This document shows, piece after piece, positions 55,102-63,786 of a stretch of 64,000 bases of DNA. Position numbers and translations under genes: made by a program. The DNA is from Bradyrhizobium sp. BR13661 (lineage in GTDB: Bacteria; Pseudomonadota; Alphaproteobacteria; Rhizobiales; Xanthobacteraceae), in contig NZ_JARXWB010000001.1 in the NCBI RefSeq assembly GCF_029892425.1, positions 124,001 through 188,000 of the forward strand, in the 5' to 3' direction. Below the pieces are notes generated by a model that did not search any database, had not been told where the DNA came from, and was given only the letters and a program-made list of their open reading frames with translations. Position 1 is the stretch's first letter; the number at the start of each line of letters is the position of its first letter.

Positions 55102-56067
55102 CTAATACCCCCGCCCGCGATCCACCACGTTCTCCAGCGCACCACCCGCCTCGAACCGCGCGATCTGCGCGGCCACATAGGCCGAGATCGCGTCCGCGTC
55201 GGTGTCGGCGGCATTGTGCGGGGTCAGCACCACCTTGGGGTGGGTCCAGAACCGGCTGTCCGCGGGCTGCGGTTCCTGGACGAAAACGTCGAGCGAGGCG
55301 GCGCCCAGCGTGCCGTCGTCGAGGCAGGCCAGGATGTCGGCTTCATTTTGCAGGCCGCCGCGGCCGGCATTGATCAGCACCGGCGCGCCGAGCGGGCTGG
55401 TACGGTTGAGCTTGGTGAAGACCTCGCGGTTGAGAATGCCGTGCGTGTCAGGCGTCAGCGGCAGCAGCGACACCAGGATGTCGGTCTTGCGGAGGAACGC
55501 ATCCATGCCGGCGGTGCCGTGGAAGCATTCGACGCCCGCGATCGTGCGCGGGCTGCGGCTCCAGCCGGCGACGCGGAAGCCGAGCCGCCGCAGCACGTCA
55601 GCCGCATCGGCACCGAGGGTGCCGAGGCCCATGACGCCGACAGTGACTGCGCTCGCCGGCCACTGATACAGCGGCGCCCAGCGCTTGGCGCGCTGCGAGT
55701 CGCGCAAGTACAGCTCCTGGCGATGGTGCATCAGCACGTGCAGCACGACATATTCGGTCATGCGGTTGGTCAGGTCAGGGACGGCGACGCGGACCAGCGG
55801 CACGTTGGGCAGGCTCTTGTCGGCCATCAGCGCATCGACGCCGGCGCCGAGATTGAAGATCGCCCGCAGATTGGGGAAGGAGCCGAGGTCGCCGGGTATC
55901 GGCTTCCACACCGCGGCATAGTGCACCTCGGCCGGATCGAGGGAGGCATCCGGCAGCAGCACCACGCGCCGGCCACCGCAGACCGTGTCGAACCGGGCCT
56001 TCCAGCGCTCCGGCAGCCAGTTCTGCTGCGTGCTGTTGATCAGGACGGCCAGTGTACCCACGGTCAT
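55102..56067 (-). CDS. D-2-hydroxyacid dehydrogenase (GhrA-like glyoxylate/hydroxypyruvate reductase)
   Basis: A 321-residue NAD(P)-dependent enzyme: GVMGLGTLGADAADVLRRLG binds NAD(P), Ser/Arg follow in VAGWSRSPRTI, INAGRGGLQNEAD carries a catalytic Arg, and LTPHNAADTDA the catalytic His. It reduces glyoxylate or hydroxypyruvate. Length matches GhrA (~312). Confidence 0.9.
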   Translation of the reverse strand: MTVGTLAVLINSTQQNWLPERWKARFDTVCGGRRVVLLPDASLDPAEVHYAAVWKPIPGDLGSFPNLRAIFNLGAGVDALMADKSLPNVPLVRVAVPDLTNRMTEYVVLHVLMHHRQELYLRDSQRAKRWAPLYQWPASAVTVGVMGLGTLGADAADVLRRLGFRVAGWSRSPRTIAGVECFHGTAGMDAFLRKTDILVSLLPLTPDTHGILNREVFTKLNRTSPLGAPVLINAGRGGLQNEADILACLDDGTLGAASLDVFVQEPQPADSRFWTHPKVVLTPHNAADTDADAISAYVAAQIARFEAGGALENVVDRGRGY

Positions 56068-56211
56068 TCGAAGTGCCTCATAAGGTTCCGCTTTTGGTGA
56101 CCCTCCTTGACACGATCTGCCGGATTTTTCTTGCAGTTTTTTTCCGCAGCCCTGTCGGGGCGGGGCATATTGGATCGTCTTTAAAACAAGCGTTCAGGGA
56201 AGGTGCTGCCC

Positions 56212-56580
56212 ATGCTTTATGCGATCCTTTGCTATCATGACGAGGACTTCGTCGGCTCCTGGAGCAAGGACCAGGACGAGGCCGTGATGAAGAAGCTCGC
56301 CGTGGTGCAGGAGAGGCTCACCCAACAGGGCCGCCTCGGGCCGGTGGCGCGGCTGCTGCCGACGACCGCGGCCGCAACCCTGCGCAAGGAAGACCCGCCG
56401 CTGGTGATCGACGGCCCCTATGCCGAGACCAAGGAGCAGCTGCTCGGCTTCTACATCGTCGACTGCAAGAATCTCGACGAGGCGCTCGACGTCGCGCGCG
56501 ACCTTGGCGGGGCCAATCCCGGCGGTGCCTATGAGGTGCGTCCTGTCGGCGTGTTCAGGCCGGGGGGAATTTCGGCGTGA
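56212..56580 (+). CDS. YCII-related (DGPF-type) protein
   Basis: A 122-residue YCII-like protein, MLYAILCYHDEDFVGSWSKD to VRPVGVFRPGG, with the diagnostic VIDGPYAETKEQLLGFYIVD. Such DGPF proteins are encoded right before ECF42 sigma factors; here the gene overlaps the sigma gene by four bases (GTGA). Function unknown; a role in sensing or regulating the sigma factor is inferred from linkage. Confidence 0.9.
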   Translation: MLYAILCYHDEDFVGSWSKDQDEAVMKKLAVVQERLTQQGRLGPVARLLPTTAAATLRKEDPPLVIDGPYAETKEQLLGFYIVDCKNLDEALDVARDLGGANPGGAYEVRPVGVFRPGGISA

Positions 56581-57872
56581 GCGACACCGAGACCGGCTGG
56601 ATCGAGACTGCGCTGACCTCGGCGCGTCCGCAGGCGGTCGGCGCACTGCTGCGCTATTTCCGCGACCTCGATACCGCCGAAGAGGCGTTTCAGAACGCGT
56701 GCCTGCGCGCGCTCAAGACCTGGCCGCAGAATGGGCCGCCGCGCGATCCCGCGGCCTGGCTGATCATGGTCGGCCGCAACGTCGCCATCGACGAGGTGCG
56801 ACGCACCCGCAAGCAGCAGCCGCTGCCGGAGGACGACCAGGCGGTCTCCGATCTCGACGATGCCGAAGGGGCACTCGCCGAGCGGCTCGACGGCTCGCAC
56901 TATCGCGACGACATTTTGCGGCTGATGTTCATCTGCTGCCATCCGCAGCTGCCGGCGACGCAGCAGATCGCGCTGGCGCTGCGCATCGTCTCCGGCCTCA
57001 CGGTGAAGCAGATTGCGCGCGCGTTCCTGGTCTCGGACGCCGCGATGGAGCAGCGCATCACCCGTGCCAAGGCCAAGGTCGCGGAAGCCGGGACGCCGTT
57101 CGAGACTCCGGGCGCGATCGAGCGTTCGGAGCGGCTCGCCGGTGTTGCAGCGATGATCTACCTGATCTTCAACGAGGGCTATTCGGCGAGTGGCGAGACC
57201 GCCGAGATCAGGAAGCCGCTCTGCGAGGAGGCGATCCGGCTGGCGCGGCTGCTGTTGCGACTGTTCCAGAGCGAGCCGGAGATCATGGGCCTGACGGCGT
57301 TGATCCTGTTGCAGCACGCGCGCAGTGCCGCGCGCTTTGCCGAAGATGGCTCGCTGATCCTGCTGGATGACCAGGATCGCTCGCTGTGGAATCGCAACAT
57401 GATTGCGGAAGGCCTCGCCTTGATCGACAAGGCGATGCGCCACCGCCGGAGTGGGCCCTACCAGATCCAGGCCGCGATCGCTGCGCTGCATGCGCGCGCG
57501 GCGACGCCTGATGAGACCGACTGGGCCCAGATCGACTTGCTCTACGGCGCGCTCGAAGTGGTGCAACCTTCGCCGGTAGTGACGCTCAACCGCGCGGTTG
57601 CGGTCTCCAAGGTGCGTGGGCCGCAGGCTGCGCTCGATCTGATCGAGCCGTTGGCGCCGAAACTTGCCAACTACTTCCATTTCTATGGCGTACGCGGCGC
57701 CTTCCTGATGCAACTCGGCCGCAACGACGAAGCGCGCGTCGCCTTCGACCGCGCCATCGCGCTCGCCAACACCTCGGCCGAAGCCGCCCACATTCGCATG
57801 CACATCGATCGGCTGATCCGGGACAGCCAGCCGAAAGCTGGCGGCGCCCGGCAGGGCGCGAAGGCGAAGTAG
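56577..57872 (+). CDS. ECF42-type RNA polymerase sigma factor
   Basis: A 431-residue sigma factor. Region 2 has ALLRYFRDLDTAEEAFQNAC, NGPPRDPAAWLIMVGRNVAI and DEVRRTRK; region 4 has IVSGLTVKQIARAFLVSDAA, QRITRAKAKV. An additional C-terminal ~240 residues with TPR-like helices (FNEGYSASGE, LNRAVAVSKVRGPQAAL, LGRNDEARVAFDRAI) is the mark of the ECF42 group, which lacks a classical anti-sigma factor. GTG start overlaps the YCII gene. Confidence 0.92.
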   Translation: MSDTETGWIETALTSARPQAVGALLRYFRDLDTAEEAFQNACLRALKTWPQNGPPRDPAAWLIMVGRNVAIDEVRRTRKQQPLPEDDQAVSDLDDAEGALAERLDGSHYRDDILRLMFICCHPQLPATQQIALALRIVSGLTVKQIARAFLVSDAAMEQRITRAKAKVAEAGTPFETPGAIERSERLAGVAAMIYLIFNEGYSASGETAEIRKPLCEEAIRLARLLLRLFQSEPEIMGLTALILLQHARSAARFAEDGSLILLDDQDRSLWNRNMIAEGLALIDKAMRHRRSGPYQIQAAIAALHARAATPDETDWAQIDLLYGALEVVQPSPVVTLNRAVAVSKVRGPQAALDLIEPLAPKLANYFHFYGVRGAFLMQLGRNDEARVAFDRAIALANTSAEAAHIRMHIDRLIRDSQPKAGGARQGAKAK

Positions 57873-57890
57873 AGCCCAGCTGTCTCCCCA

Positions 57891-57971
57891 TCGTCATGCC
57901 CGGGCTTGTCCCGGGCATCCACGTTCTTCTCGGCCAAGACGTGGATGGCCGGGACAAGGCCCGGCCATGAC
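57891..57971. repeat. Palindromic repeat, type G
   Basis: An 81 bp near-perfect inverted repeat: GTCATGCCCGGGCTTGTCCC at the left and GGGACAAGGCCCGGCCATGA at the right, with ATCCACGT/ACGTGGAT inside. It lies between the sigma factor and SRPBCC genes. Confidence 0.85.
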
Positions 57972-58062
57972 GTGGGGTGCGGATTGTGCCAAAAAATCGT
58001 TCCGCCAATTGTCGGCCCGCGCCGCCTCCCTTCGTCTTAATCCCGTATCAAGGGAGCCATTC

Positions 58063-58599
58063 ATGCTGAAAGCTGTTGCCATTATCGCCGTCGTGCTCGC
58101 GATCGGGATCGCGGGCATCCTCGTCTTCGCCCTGACCAAGCCGGACACGTTCCATGTCGAGCGCTCGCTCGCGCTGAAGGCGCCCGCCGAGGCGATCTAT
58201 CCGCTGGTCGCCGATTTCCATTTCTGGACCAACTGGTCACCCTATGAGAACCGCGATCCCGCGATGAAGCGCACCTATGGGGGAACTGCGGCAGGGAAGG
58301 GCGCGACCTATGCATGGGACGGCAACAACAATGTCGGTGCCGGCCATATGGAGATTCTCGAGGCGAACACGCCGTCGAAGCTGCGCATCAAGCTCGATTT
58401 CGAGCGTCCCTTCGAGGGGCACAATACGGCCGAGTTCACTTTTGTGCCGCAAGGCGATGCTACGCTGGTTTCATGGGCGATGTACGGCCCGGCGCCCTTC
58501 ATGTCCAAGGTGATGCAGGTCTTCGTCAACATGGACACCATGATCGGCAAGGACTTCGAGGCAGGCCTCGCCAGCCTGAAGAAGCTCACCGAGAAGTAA
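58063..58599 (+). CDS. Membrane-anchored SRPBCC family protein
   Basis: A 178-residue protein with an N-terminal helix (VAIIAVVLAIGIAGILVFAL) then a START-like fold: HVERSLALKAPAEAIYPLVA, DFHFWTNWSPYENRDPAMKR. Family members bind hydrophobic ligands. AAGGGAG lies before the ATG. Downstream of the sigma gene and followed by a VOC gene, so it may belong to the ECF42 regulon. Confidence 0.85.
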   Translation: MLKAVAIIAVVLAIGIAGILVFALTKPDTFHVERSLALKAPAEAIYPLVADFHFWTNWSPYENRDPAMKRTYGGTAAGKGATYAWDGNNNVGAGHMEILEANTPSKLRIKLDFERPFEGHNTAEFTFVPQGDATLVSWAMYGPAPFMSKVMQVFVNMDTMIGKDFEAGLASLKKLTEK

Positions 58600-58673
58600 C
58601 GCCGGCTGTCGCCCGGAGGACTGCCAAGAAATCGTCAGACAAAGTTGTCAGGCAAACGAAGAGGAGAGAAACG

Positions 58674-59093
58674 ATGCTCAGCGCCTATCTGTTCTATCAG
58701 GACACCTGCGAAGCGGCGTTCAACTATTACGCCAAGGTCCTCGGCGGCAAGATCGATGCCATGATGCGCCTCTCGGACGCGCCGCCATCTGATATGCCTC
58801 CGGGACCCGCTGGCCGCGAGAAGACGATCATGCATGCGCGGATGACGCTGCCTGGCGGCGCCGTGCTGATGGCCTCCGACACGCCGCCTGAGCACTTTCA
58901 CAAGCCGCAGGGCTTTTCGATATCGCTCACGGTCGCTGACCCCGCCGAGGGCGAGCGCAAGTTCACCGCGCTTGCCGACGGCGGCGCCGTCACCATGCCC
59001 TTCAGCAAGACGTTCTGGGCCAAGGGCTTTGGCATGTGTGTCGACAAGTTCGGTATTCCCTGGATGGTGAACTGTCCGGCCGAAGGAATGTGA
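58674..59093 (+). CDS. VOC family protein (PhnB-like)
   Basis: A 139-residue glyoxalase/PhnB-like protein with YLFYQDTCEAAFNYYAKVLG, IMHARMTLPGGAVLMASDTP and MPFSKTFWAKGFGMCVDKFG, IPWMVN at the end. GGAGAG precedes the ATG. Proteins of this type often accompany YCII/ECF sigma modules. Substrate unknown. Confidence 0.9.
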   Translation: MLSAYLFYQDTCEAAFNYYAKVLGGKIDAMMRLSDAPPSDMPPGPAGREKTIMHARMTLPGGAVLMASDTPPEHFHKPQGFSISLTVADPAEGERKFTALADGGAVTMPFSKTFWAKGFGMCVDKFGIPWMVNCPAEGM

Positions 59094-59416
59094 GCACTAG
59101 CCCCGTTGAGCCGCGGCGCCCTCTCTTCATTTTCTTGGGAAAGGGCGTCGCGCTGGACCGCGCGTCCGACTGACGTCATAGACGCAACGCGCGAGCGCCC
59201 TGTGGATTCCGGCCCGCATCGCACAACAACTGGCGCAATATTGGGCTATAAATTTCGCGCGCAATCCGTTAATTGTACGTCACAAAATCTACAAACTAGG
59301 GTGGACGTGACTTGCAAGGGGAGCGGCCGATGGCGGCGGCGCTACAAATCAATTTTGCTCTTTGGGGAATGCTCATCTGCGCCAGCGTGAAGCTGGCTCC
59401 GATGATTCGACCACTT
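59094..59416. other. Gene-free region after VOC gene
   Basis: No supported coding frame. A short imperfect stem GCGCCCT/AGGGCGT near 59113-59150 may end the VOC transcript. The rest is moderately A+T-rich without recognisable sites. Confidence 0.35.
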
Positions 59417-59446
59417 TTCTACTAGACCAGCTTCTGTCTAGAAGAA
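59417..59446 (-). terminator. Hairpin at the end of a small membrane-protein gene
   Basis: CTAGAC and GTCTAG with an 8-base loop, extended by TTCT/AGAA past an A-A mismatch. It overlaps the stop codon at 59438 of the minus-strand gene. No T-tract was seen. Confidence 0.4.
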
Positions 59447-59617
59447 CAGCCAGCTTGCGACGGCGAGGGTGCCTTGTCCGAGCACGTAAAGCCAGCCGAC
59501 GGTTGCAACCGCGCTCGCGCTTAGGAACGATAGAGTGAAGGCCTGCTCGCCCGCTCGCTGCAACAGGGACGATTGAGCGCGTGAATCAGCGTGTCCGTCG
59601 GTGCTGATGCTGGTCAT
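59438..59617 (-). CDS. Small hypothetical membrane protein
   Basis: A 59-residue frame from ATG 59617 (MTSISTDGHADS) with one long hydrophobic stretch (LSFLSASAVATVGWLYVLGQ and onward). No family recognised. Coding is suggested by the membrane segment and by position next to another small membrane protein. Confidence 0.5.
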   Translation of the reverse strand: MTSISTDGHADSRAQSSLLQRAGEQAFTLSFLSASAVATVGWLYVLGQGTLAVASWLFF

Positions 59618-59732
59618 GACAATCTCCGCGGACATCAATGTAAGCTGGCGCAGAGTATGCCAATCTACCTTGGCCTTAGTGTGACGCGGTTCACAGATGT
59701 TGTGAATTTTTGATGGCGCAGCGCGCCGTTCG

Positions 59733-60080
59733 TCAGTTGATCAACATCGCGATCACAATGAAGCCAACACTCATGACAGCGACAAAGGCAACAACGTAAG
59801 CTTGCTCCGGCGCTCGCGGTGATGAAGCGCGCGGGAGCGGCGTTTCGATCAGATCGTCCAGATCGTCAACAGGTTCCAGCGGCGCGAGTGGAACCTGATG
59901 GTTGGAGCCGTGGTACTTCACATAGAGCTCGAGCAAGCGAAGCTCGTTCGCCAAATCAATCACGCCCTCGCGGTCGCGCCGCGACAGCACTTCGAATTCG
60001 AGCGTTTCTTCGGAGCTCAGCGAGCCGAGTACGACCCGCCCCTGATCCGACATGCGGTAGCGAAAATCGATGGGCTGCAT
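59733..60080 (-). CDS. Hypothetical protein with C-terminal membrane anchor
   Basis: A 115-residue protein from ATG 60080: MQPIDFRYRMSDQGRVVLGS, SSEETLEFEVLSRRDREGVI, ELRLLELYVKYHG, an acidic linker (EPVDDLDDLIETPLP) and a final membrane helix (YVVAFVAVMSVGFIVIAMLI). It would be tail-anchored with its body in the cytoplasm. Family not recognised. From 60081 to 60289 no gene is visible. Confidence 0.6.
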   Translation of the reverse strand: MQPIDFRYRMSDQGRVVLGSLSSEETLEFEVLSRRDREGVIDLANELRLLELYVKYHGSNHQVPLAPLEPVDDLDDLIETPLPRASSPRAPEQAYVVAFVAVMSVGFIVIAMLIN

Positions 60081-60289
60081 GCACGCGACCCGTTTTTTGA
60101 AAATGACCGACCTCAAAATACACTGGGATCATAGACTATCGGGAGAAATTGGAGAACGGGGTAAATTGGGCAGATCTTGCGAAGCAGATGGGCGATTTGT
60201 TGCCCCGAACCCGAAATATTTTGCTCAATCGACGAACAAGGGCCAGCTCTCATCGGGCGGGAACCGCTGGATTCCAGCTGAACGCGGCC

Positions 60290-60721
60290 TCATCGGCAGC
60301 GTGGATAGATCGCGGCAAGGTCACTCCCCCTTAGCAAAAGTAACCGTGAGGTGAGGCCGCCGCGGCGACCGATCCAGTCGCGGATCGGCCCAGGATAGGC
60401 TTCGAGCACGGCTTGTGATGCTTCCGGCTCGGCATAGAAGCGCCCGCGCCGGTCGACCGAACGCGCGGCATGGAAGCCGAGCACGGCGCGCCTCGTGACG
60501 CAGATTCGTTCGCCCGGCACGATGCTGAGCACCAGCGTGCAGGCTGACAGGCAGGGCCCGTCGATCACCACGCGCTCACCGCTCGCGCGCACCTTCTCGA
60601 ACAGATCGAGGAACGGTCCGACCTGGCCGCCGGGGCTCTGGATGATGCGGATCTCGGCTGACGCCGGCGCGGAGGCGAGCAGGGCGGTCGCGAGAGTCCA
60701 GACAATGGCAACGCGTTGCAT
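60290..60721 (-). CDS. Exported ClpP/crotonase-like hypothetical protein
   Basis: A 143-residue protein with signal peptide (MQRVAIVWTLATALLASAPA) and a compact domain: IRIIQSPGGQVGPFLDLFEK, VRASGERVVIDGPCLSACTL and RRAVLGFHAARSVD. The GxCxSACT segment resembles the nucleophile turn of ClpP-like periplasmic proteins, with Ser followed by Ala-Cys. No known function; likely periplasmic. Confidence 0.7.
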   Translation of the reverse strand: MQRVAIVWTLATALLASAPASAEIRIIQSPGGQVGPFLDLFEKVRASGERVVIDGPCLSACTLVLSIVPGERICVTRRAVLGFHAARSVDRRGRFYAEPEASQAVLEAYPGPIRDWIGRRGGLTSRLLLLRGSDLAAIYPRCR

Positions 60722-60748
60722 CGTACTCTCCACGCATCCTGCGGGCTT

Positions 60749-61537
60749 CTACCCGTTCCGCCGCTCGCCGCGCAGCGTCGGCAGGCCGATCCCCGCTGCA
60801 TCGAAGCCGCCATCGACGGCCAAAATTTGGCCGGTGATGTAGCTCGCGCTTCCTGAGCAGAGGAAGTAGATCGCCTCGGCGAGCTCTTCCTCGAGGCCAT
60901 AGCGGTTGAGCGGGATGGCGTCGTGATAGTCGGCGCGGATCTCCCTGGTGTGCACCTCCTTCGCCATCGCGGTGTCGATCGGCCCCGGCGCGACCGCGTT
61001 GACGCGGATGTTGAGCGAGGCGAGCTCGACTGCGAGCTGCTTGGTGAGATGCGCGAGCCCGGCCTTGCTGGTGCCGTAGGCCGAGCGCAGCGTCGAGGCC
61101 CGCACCGCCGAGATCGAGGTGATGTTGACGATGGCGCCGCCGCCCAGCTCGCGCATCAGCGGCACGGCCGCTTTGGTACAGAGGAACGGGCCGGAGAGAT
61201 TGACCGCCATGATCCTGTTCCAGTCGGCATTGCTGGTCTCCAGCACCGGCGCGAACACGGCGACGCCGGCATTGTTGACGAGCGCATCGAGACGGCCGAA
61301 GCGGTTCATGACCGCGGCCGTCGCAGCTCCCACCGCTGCTGCGTCGGATACGTCGCAGGCAATCGCCAGCGTGTTATCGGGATCGTTCAGCGCCGCGGCC
61401 GCGCGCGCCTGCAGCTCGCCCTCGATGTCGAGCAACGCGACGCGCCAGCCCTCGGCGAGGAATTTCTTCGCCGTCGCAAGCCCGATGCCGCGCGCGGCTC
61501 CGGTGACGAGGGCGACTTTTTGCGGGGAGGCGGGCAT
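60749..61537 (-). CDS. SDR family oxidoreductase
   Basis: A 262-residue short-chain dehydrogenase with VALVTGAARGIGLATAKKFL, LVNNAGVAVFAPVLE, catalytic Ser/Tyr/Lys in NITSISAVRAS and SAYGTSKAGLAHL, and VAPGPIDTAMAKEV. It lies 27 bp before the small exported protein on the same strand. Substrate unknown. Confidence 0.9.
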   Translation of the reverse strand: MPASPQKVALVTGAARGIGLATAKKFLAEGWRVALLDIEGELQARAAAALNDPDNTLAIACDVSDAAAVGAATAAVMNRFGRLDALVNNAGVAVFAPVLETSNADWNRIMAVNLSGPFLCTKAAVPLMRELGGGAIVNITSISAVRASTLRSAYGTSKAGLAHLTKQLAVELASLNIRVNAVAPGPIDTAMAKEVHTREIRADYHDAIPLNRYGLEEELAEAIYFLCSGSASYITGQILAVDGGFDAAGIGLPTLRGERRNG

Positions 61538-61661
61538 GGGCGACCGGGTCCTGTGTCGAAAAGAGGCGTACGTAAGCGCGTGCGTCTTTTACCGCGCTTT
61601 GGCCTGGGGGAGAAAGGGCCGGGGAATGGCGACTTGATGATGGGCAAAGTCGCAAAATCCA

Positions 61662-61704
61662 TCACCCTGAGGTGGCCACTTCTTCAGCGGCCCTCGAAGG
61701 GTGA
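61662..61704. repeat. Short degenerate palindromic repeat
   Basis: TCACCCTGAGGTGG on the left and CCCTCGAAGGGTGA on the right pair at their ends. It resembles the type E element and may act as the terminator of the triple-PAS receptor gene. Confidence 0.55.
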
Positions 61705-61721
61705 CGGGAGAGAGTTGAGCC

Positions 61722-63386
61722 TTACGACAGCTCCGCCGCGGCGCGCTGCATGTTGGCCGACATGTCCGCGGTCACGGCGCTCTGTTCCTCGACCGCGGCG
61801 GCGGTCGAGGCGATGAACTCGTTGACACCGGCGATCGCCGCCTTGATCGCGGTCAGGGAGCTTGCGACGTCACCCGAGATCACGTTCAGCGCGTCGATCT
61901 CGGAGGTGATGGTGTCGGTGGCCTGCTTGGCCTGGTTGGCGAGGTTCTTCACCTCGGAGGCGACCACGGCGAAGCCGCGGCCGGCTTCGCCGGCGCGGGC
62001 CGATTCGATGGTGGCGTTGAGCGCGAGCAGGTTGATCTGGCTGGTGATGCCGGAGATCATTTCGACGATGCCGCTCATCGCCTGCGCCGCCACAGCCAGT
62101 TTCTGGGCCTGGCTGTCCGCGGACTCGACGCGCGTCGTGGCCACCTTGGAAGTCTCGCGCGACTTCGCCATGGTCTCGGAAATCTCGCGGATCGACGCAC
62201 TCATTTCTTCGCTGCCTGCCGCGACCGCATCGATCAGTCCGCGCGCGGCCTCGGCCTTCTTGCGACCGATCGCCAACGCAGTGGTATCGGTGGCATATTT
62301 GACCACCTTGTAGGGCTTGCCGTTGAGGTCGAAGATCGGGTTGTAGGACGCCTGGATCCAGACCTCGCGGCCGCCCTTGGCGATCCGCTTGTATTCGGCA
62401 GCCTGGTATTCGCCGCGATTGAGGGCTTCCCAGAACTGTCGGTAGGCGACCGAATTCTTTTCATTCGGCTCGACGAACATCGAGTGATGCTGGTCCTTGA
62501 TCTCGGCGAGCGAATAGCCCATCGCGGCCAGGAAATTCGCGTTGGCGGTGCGGATCGTGCCGTCCATGTTGAACTCGATCACGGCCTGCGATTTCTGGAT
62601 CGCGGCGAGCTGGCCGTCATTGTCGGCGGCCTTCATCTTCTGGGCGGTGACGTCGGTTGCGAACTTCACCACCTTGAACGGCTTGCCGTTCTCGTCGAGA
62701 ATCGGGTTGTAGCTCGCGAGAATCCAGATCTCGCGGCCGCCCTTGGCGACCCGCTTGAATTCGGCGGCCTCGAACTCGCCGCGGTTCAGCTTGGCCCAGA
62801 GCGCACCGTAGGCCGCACTGGCGCGATCCTCCGCCGTCACGAACATGCTGTGATGCTTGCCCTTGATCTCGTCGAGCGAATAGCCCATCGCGTCGAGGAA
62901 ATTTTGGTTGGCGCTGATGATGGTGCCGTCCGTCTGGAACTCAATCACGGCCTGGGCGCGGTTGATCGCGGCGATCTTGCCGGCATCCTCCATCGTCTTG
63001 ATCTTGTGGGCGGTGATGTCGGTGGCAAACTTGATGAAGCTGACCACCTTGCCGTTCTCGTCGAGCAGCGGCGCGTAGGAGGCGTGCACCCAGACTTCCT
63101 TGCCGTTCTTTCCGAACCGCTTGTATTGCGTGGTCTGGAACTCGCCACGGTTCAGGCTGGCCCAAAAATCGCGGTAGCGCGCGCTCTCGCGCTCGGCCGG
63201 GCTGACGAAGATGCTGTGGTGCTTGCCCTTGATCTCCGCGAGCGAATAGCCGCTCATCTTCAGCAGGTTTTCGTTGGCGTCGAGAATGGTGCCGTCGAGA
63301 CCGAACTCGATCACTGCCTGCGACCGGTCGAGTGCTTCGACCTCTGCGACCGCGTGCTTGACCTTTTTGTTTTGAAAATTGAACAC
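61722..63386 (-). CDS. Triple-PAS soluble methyl-accepting chemotaxis-like protein
   Basis: A 554-residue protein without membrane segments. Three PAS units begin at QAVIEF in residues 23, 145 and 267, an exact 122-residue period, each with the GYSLxEIKGxHHSxFV motif and a PAC end ([11 protein letters not shown]). An MCP signalling domain follows (about 380-554) with the tip [17 protein letters not shown]. It would sense a cytoplasmic cue such as redox state or a bound cofactor. No cheW/cheA genes are nearby. Confidence 0.92.
   Translation of the reverse strand: MFNFQNKKVKHAVAEVEALDRSQAVIEFGLDGTILDANENLLKMSGYSLAEIKGKHHSIFVSPAERESARYRDFWASLNRGEFQTTQYKRFGKNGKEVWVHASYAPLLDENGKVVSFIKFATDITAHKIKTMEDAGKIAAINRAQAVIEFQTDGTIISANQNFLDAMGYSLDEIKGKHHSMFVTAEDRASAAYGALWAKLNRGEFEAAEFKRVAKGGREIWILASYNPILDENGKPFKVVKFATDVTAQKMKAADNDGQLAAIQKSQAVIEFNMDGTIRTANANFLAAMGYSLAEIKDQHHSMFVEPNEKNSVAYRQFWEALNRGEYQAAEYKRIAKGGREVWIQASYNPIFDLNGKPYKVVKYATDTTALAIGRKKAEAARGLIDAVAAGSEEMSASIREISETMAKSRETSKVATTRVESADSQAQKLAVAAQAMSGIVEMISGITSQINLLALNATIESARAGEAGRGFAVVASEVKNLANQAKQATDTITSEIDALNVISGDVASSLTAIKAAIAGVNEFIASTAAAVEEQSAVTADMSANMQRAAAELS
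62223..63320 (-). repeat. Three tandem 366 bp PAS-coding units
   Basis: Units 63320-62955, 62954-62589 and 62588-62223 encode PAS repeats of equal length, 122 codons each, with strong similarity, so they arose by internal tandem duplication of one PAS exon-sized unit. Confidence 0.8.
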
Positions 63387-63786
63387 GGGTCGCTCCGCTG
63401 TGATTGAGGGCCGATCGGTGGGTTGCGTTACCGTCGCGCTTTATCTGAAAAGTTGCATGCGGTGGTTGAGCAACTGTAAACGGCTGCACGCAGCTGCTTT
63501 TCTTCCGTAGTTCCACGTGCGATTGCGATGTCCTTCAGTTCATGCGCCTTCTCGATTCATAAGCACAGCGCAATTCATATGAGAGCATGCGCGCGCCCGT
63601 AGTTGTACGGGCGCATTTTGAAAAATATTTCTCATTTCGCGCATGCTGCGACGCGCTGCCACCCAAGTGTCATCTTGCAAGTTCGGGTCCCCGCGCGCCG
63701 GGCAATGACCTGCGAAATAATTTCTGCGGCCATGTCTGTCTCGTGAGACCTCGTGCGTCTTATTGACGAGGCAAGAGAGGAACCGC
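63387..63786. promoter_or_regulatory. Divergent region with an orphan terminator-like hairpin
   Basis: These 400 bp are A+T-richer than average and separate the PAS receptor from a YCII gene. GCGCCCGTA (63593-63601) and TACGGGCGC (63606-63614) form a perfect 9 bp stem with loop GTTG, then ATTTTG. On the plus strand this looks like a terminator with no gene before it, hinting at a small RNA from about 63420-63620. Confidence 0.45.

Noticed and set aside
54934..56100. 388-codon plus-strand frame opposite the GhrA-like gene
   Set aside because: It starts in a long inverted repeat and is antisense to a well-supported dehydrogenase.
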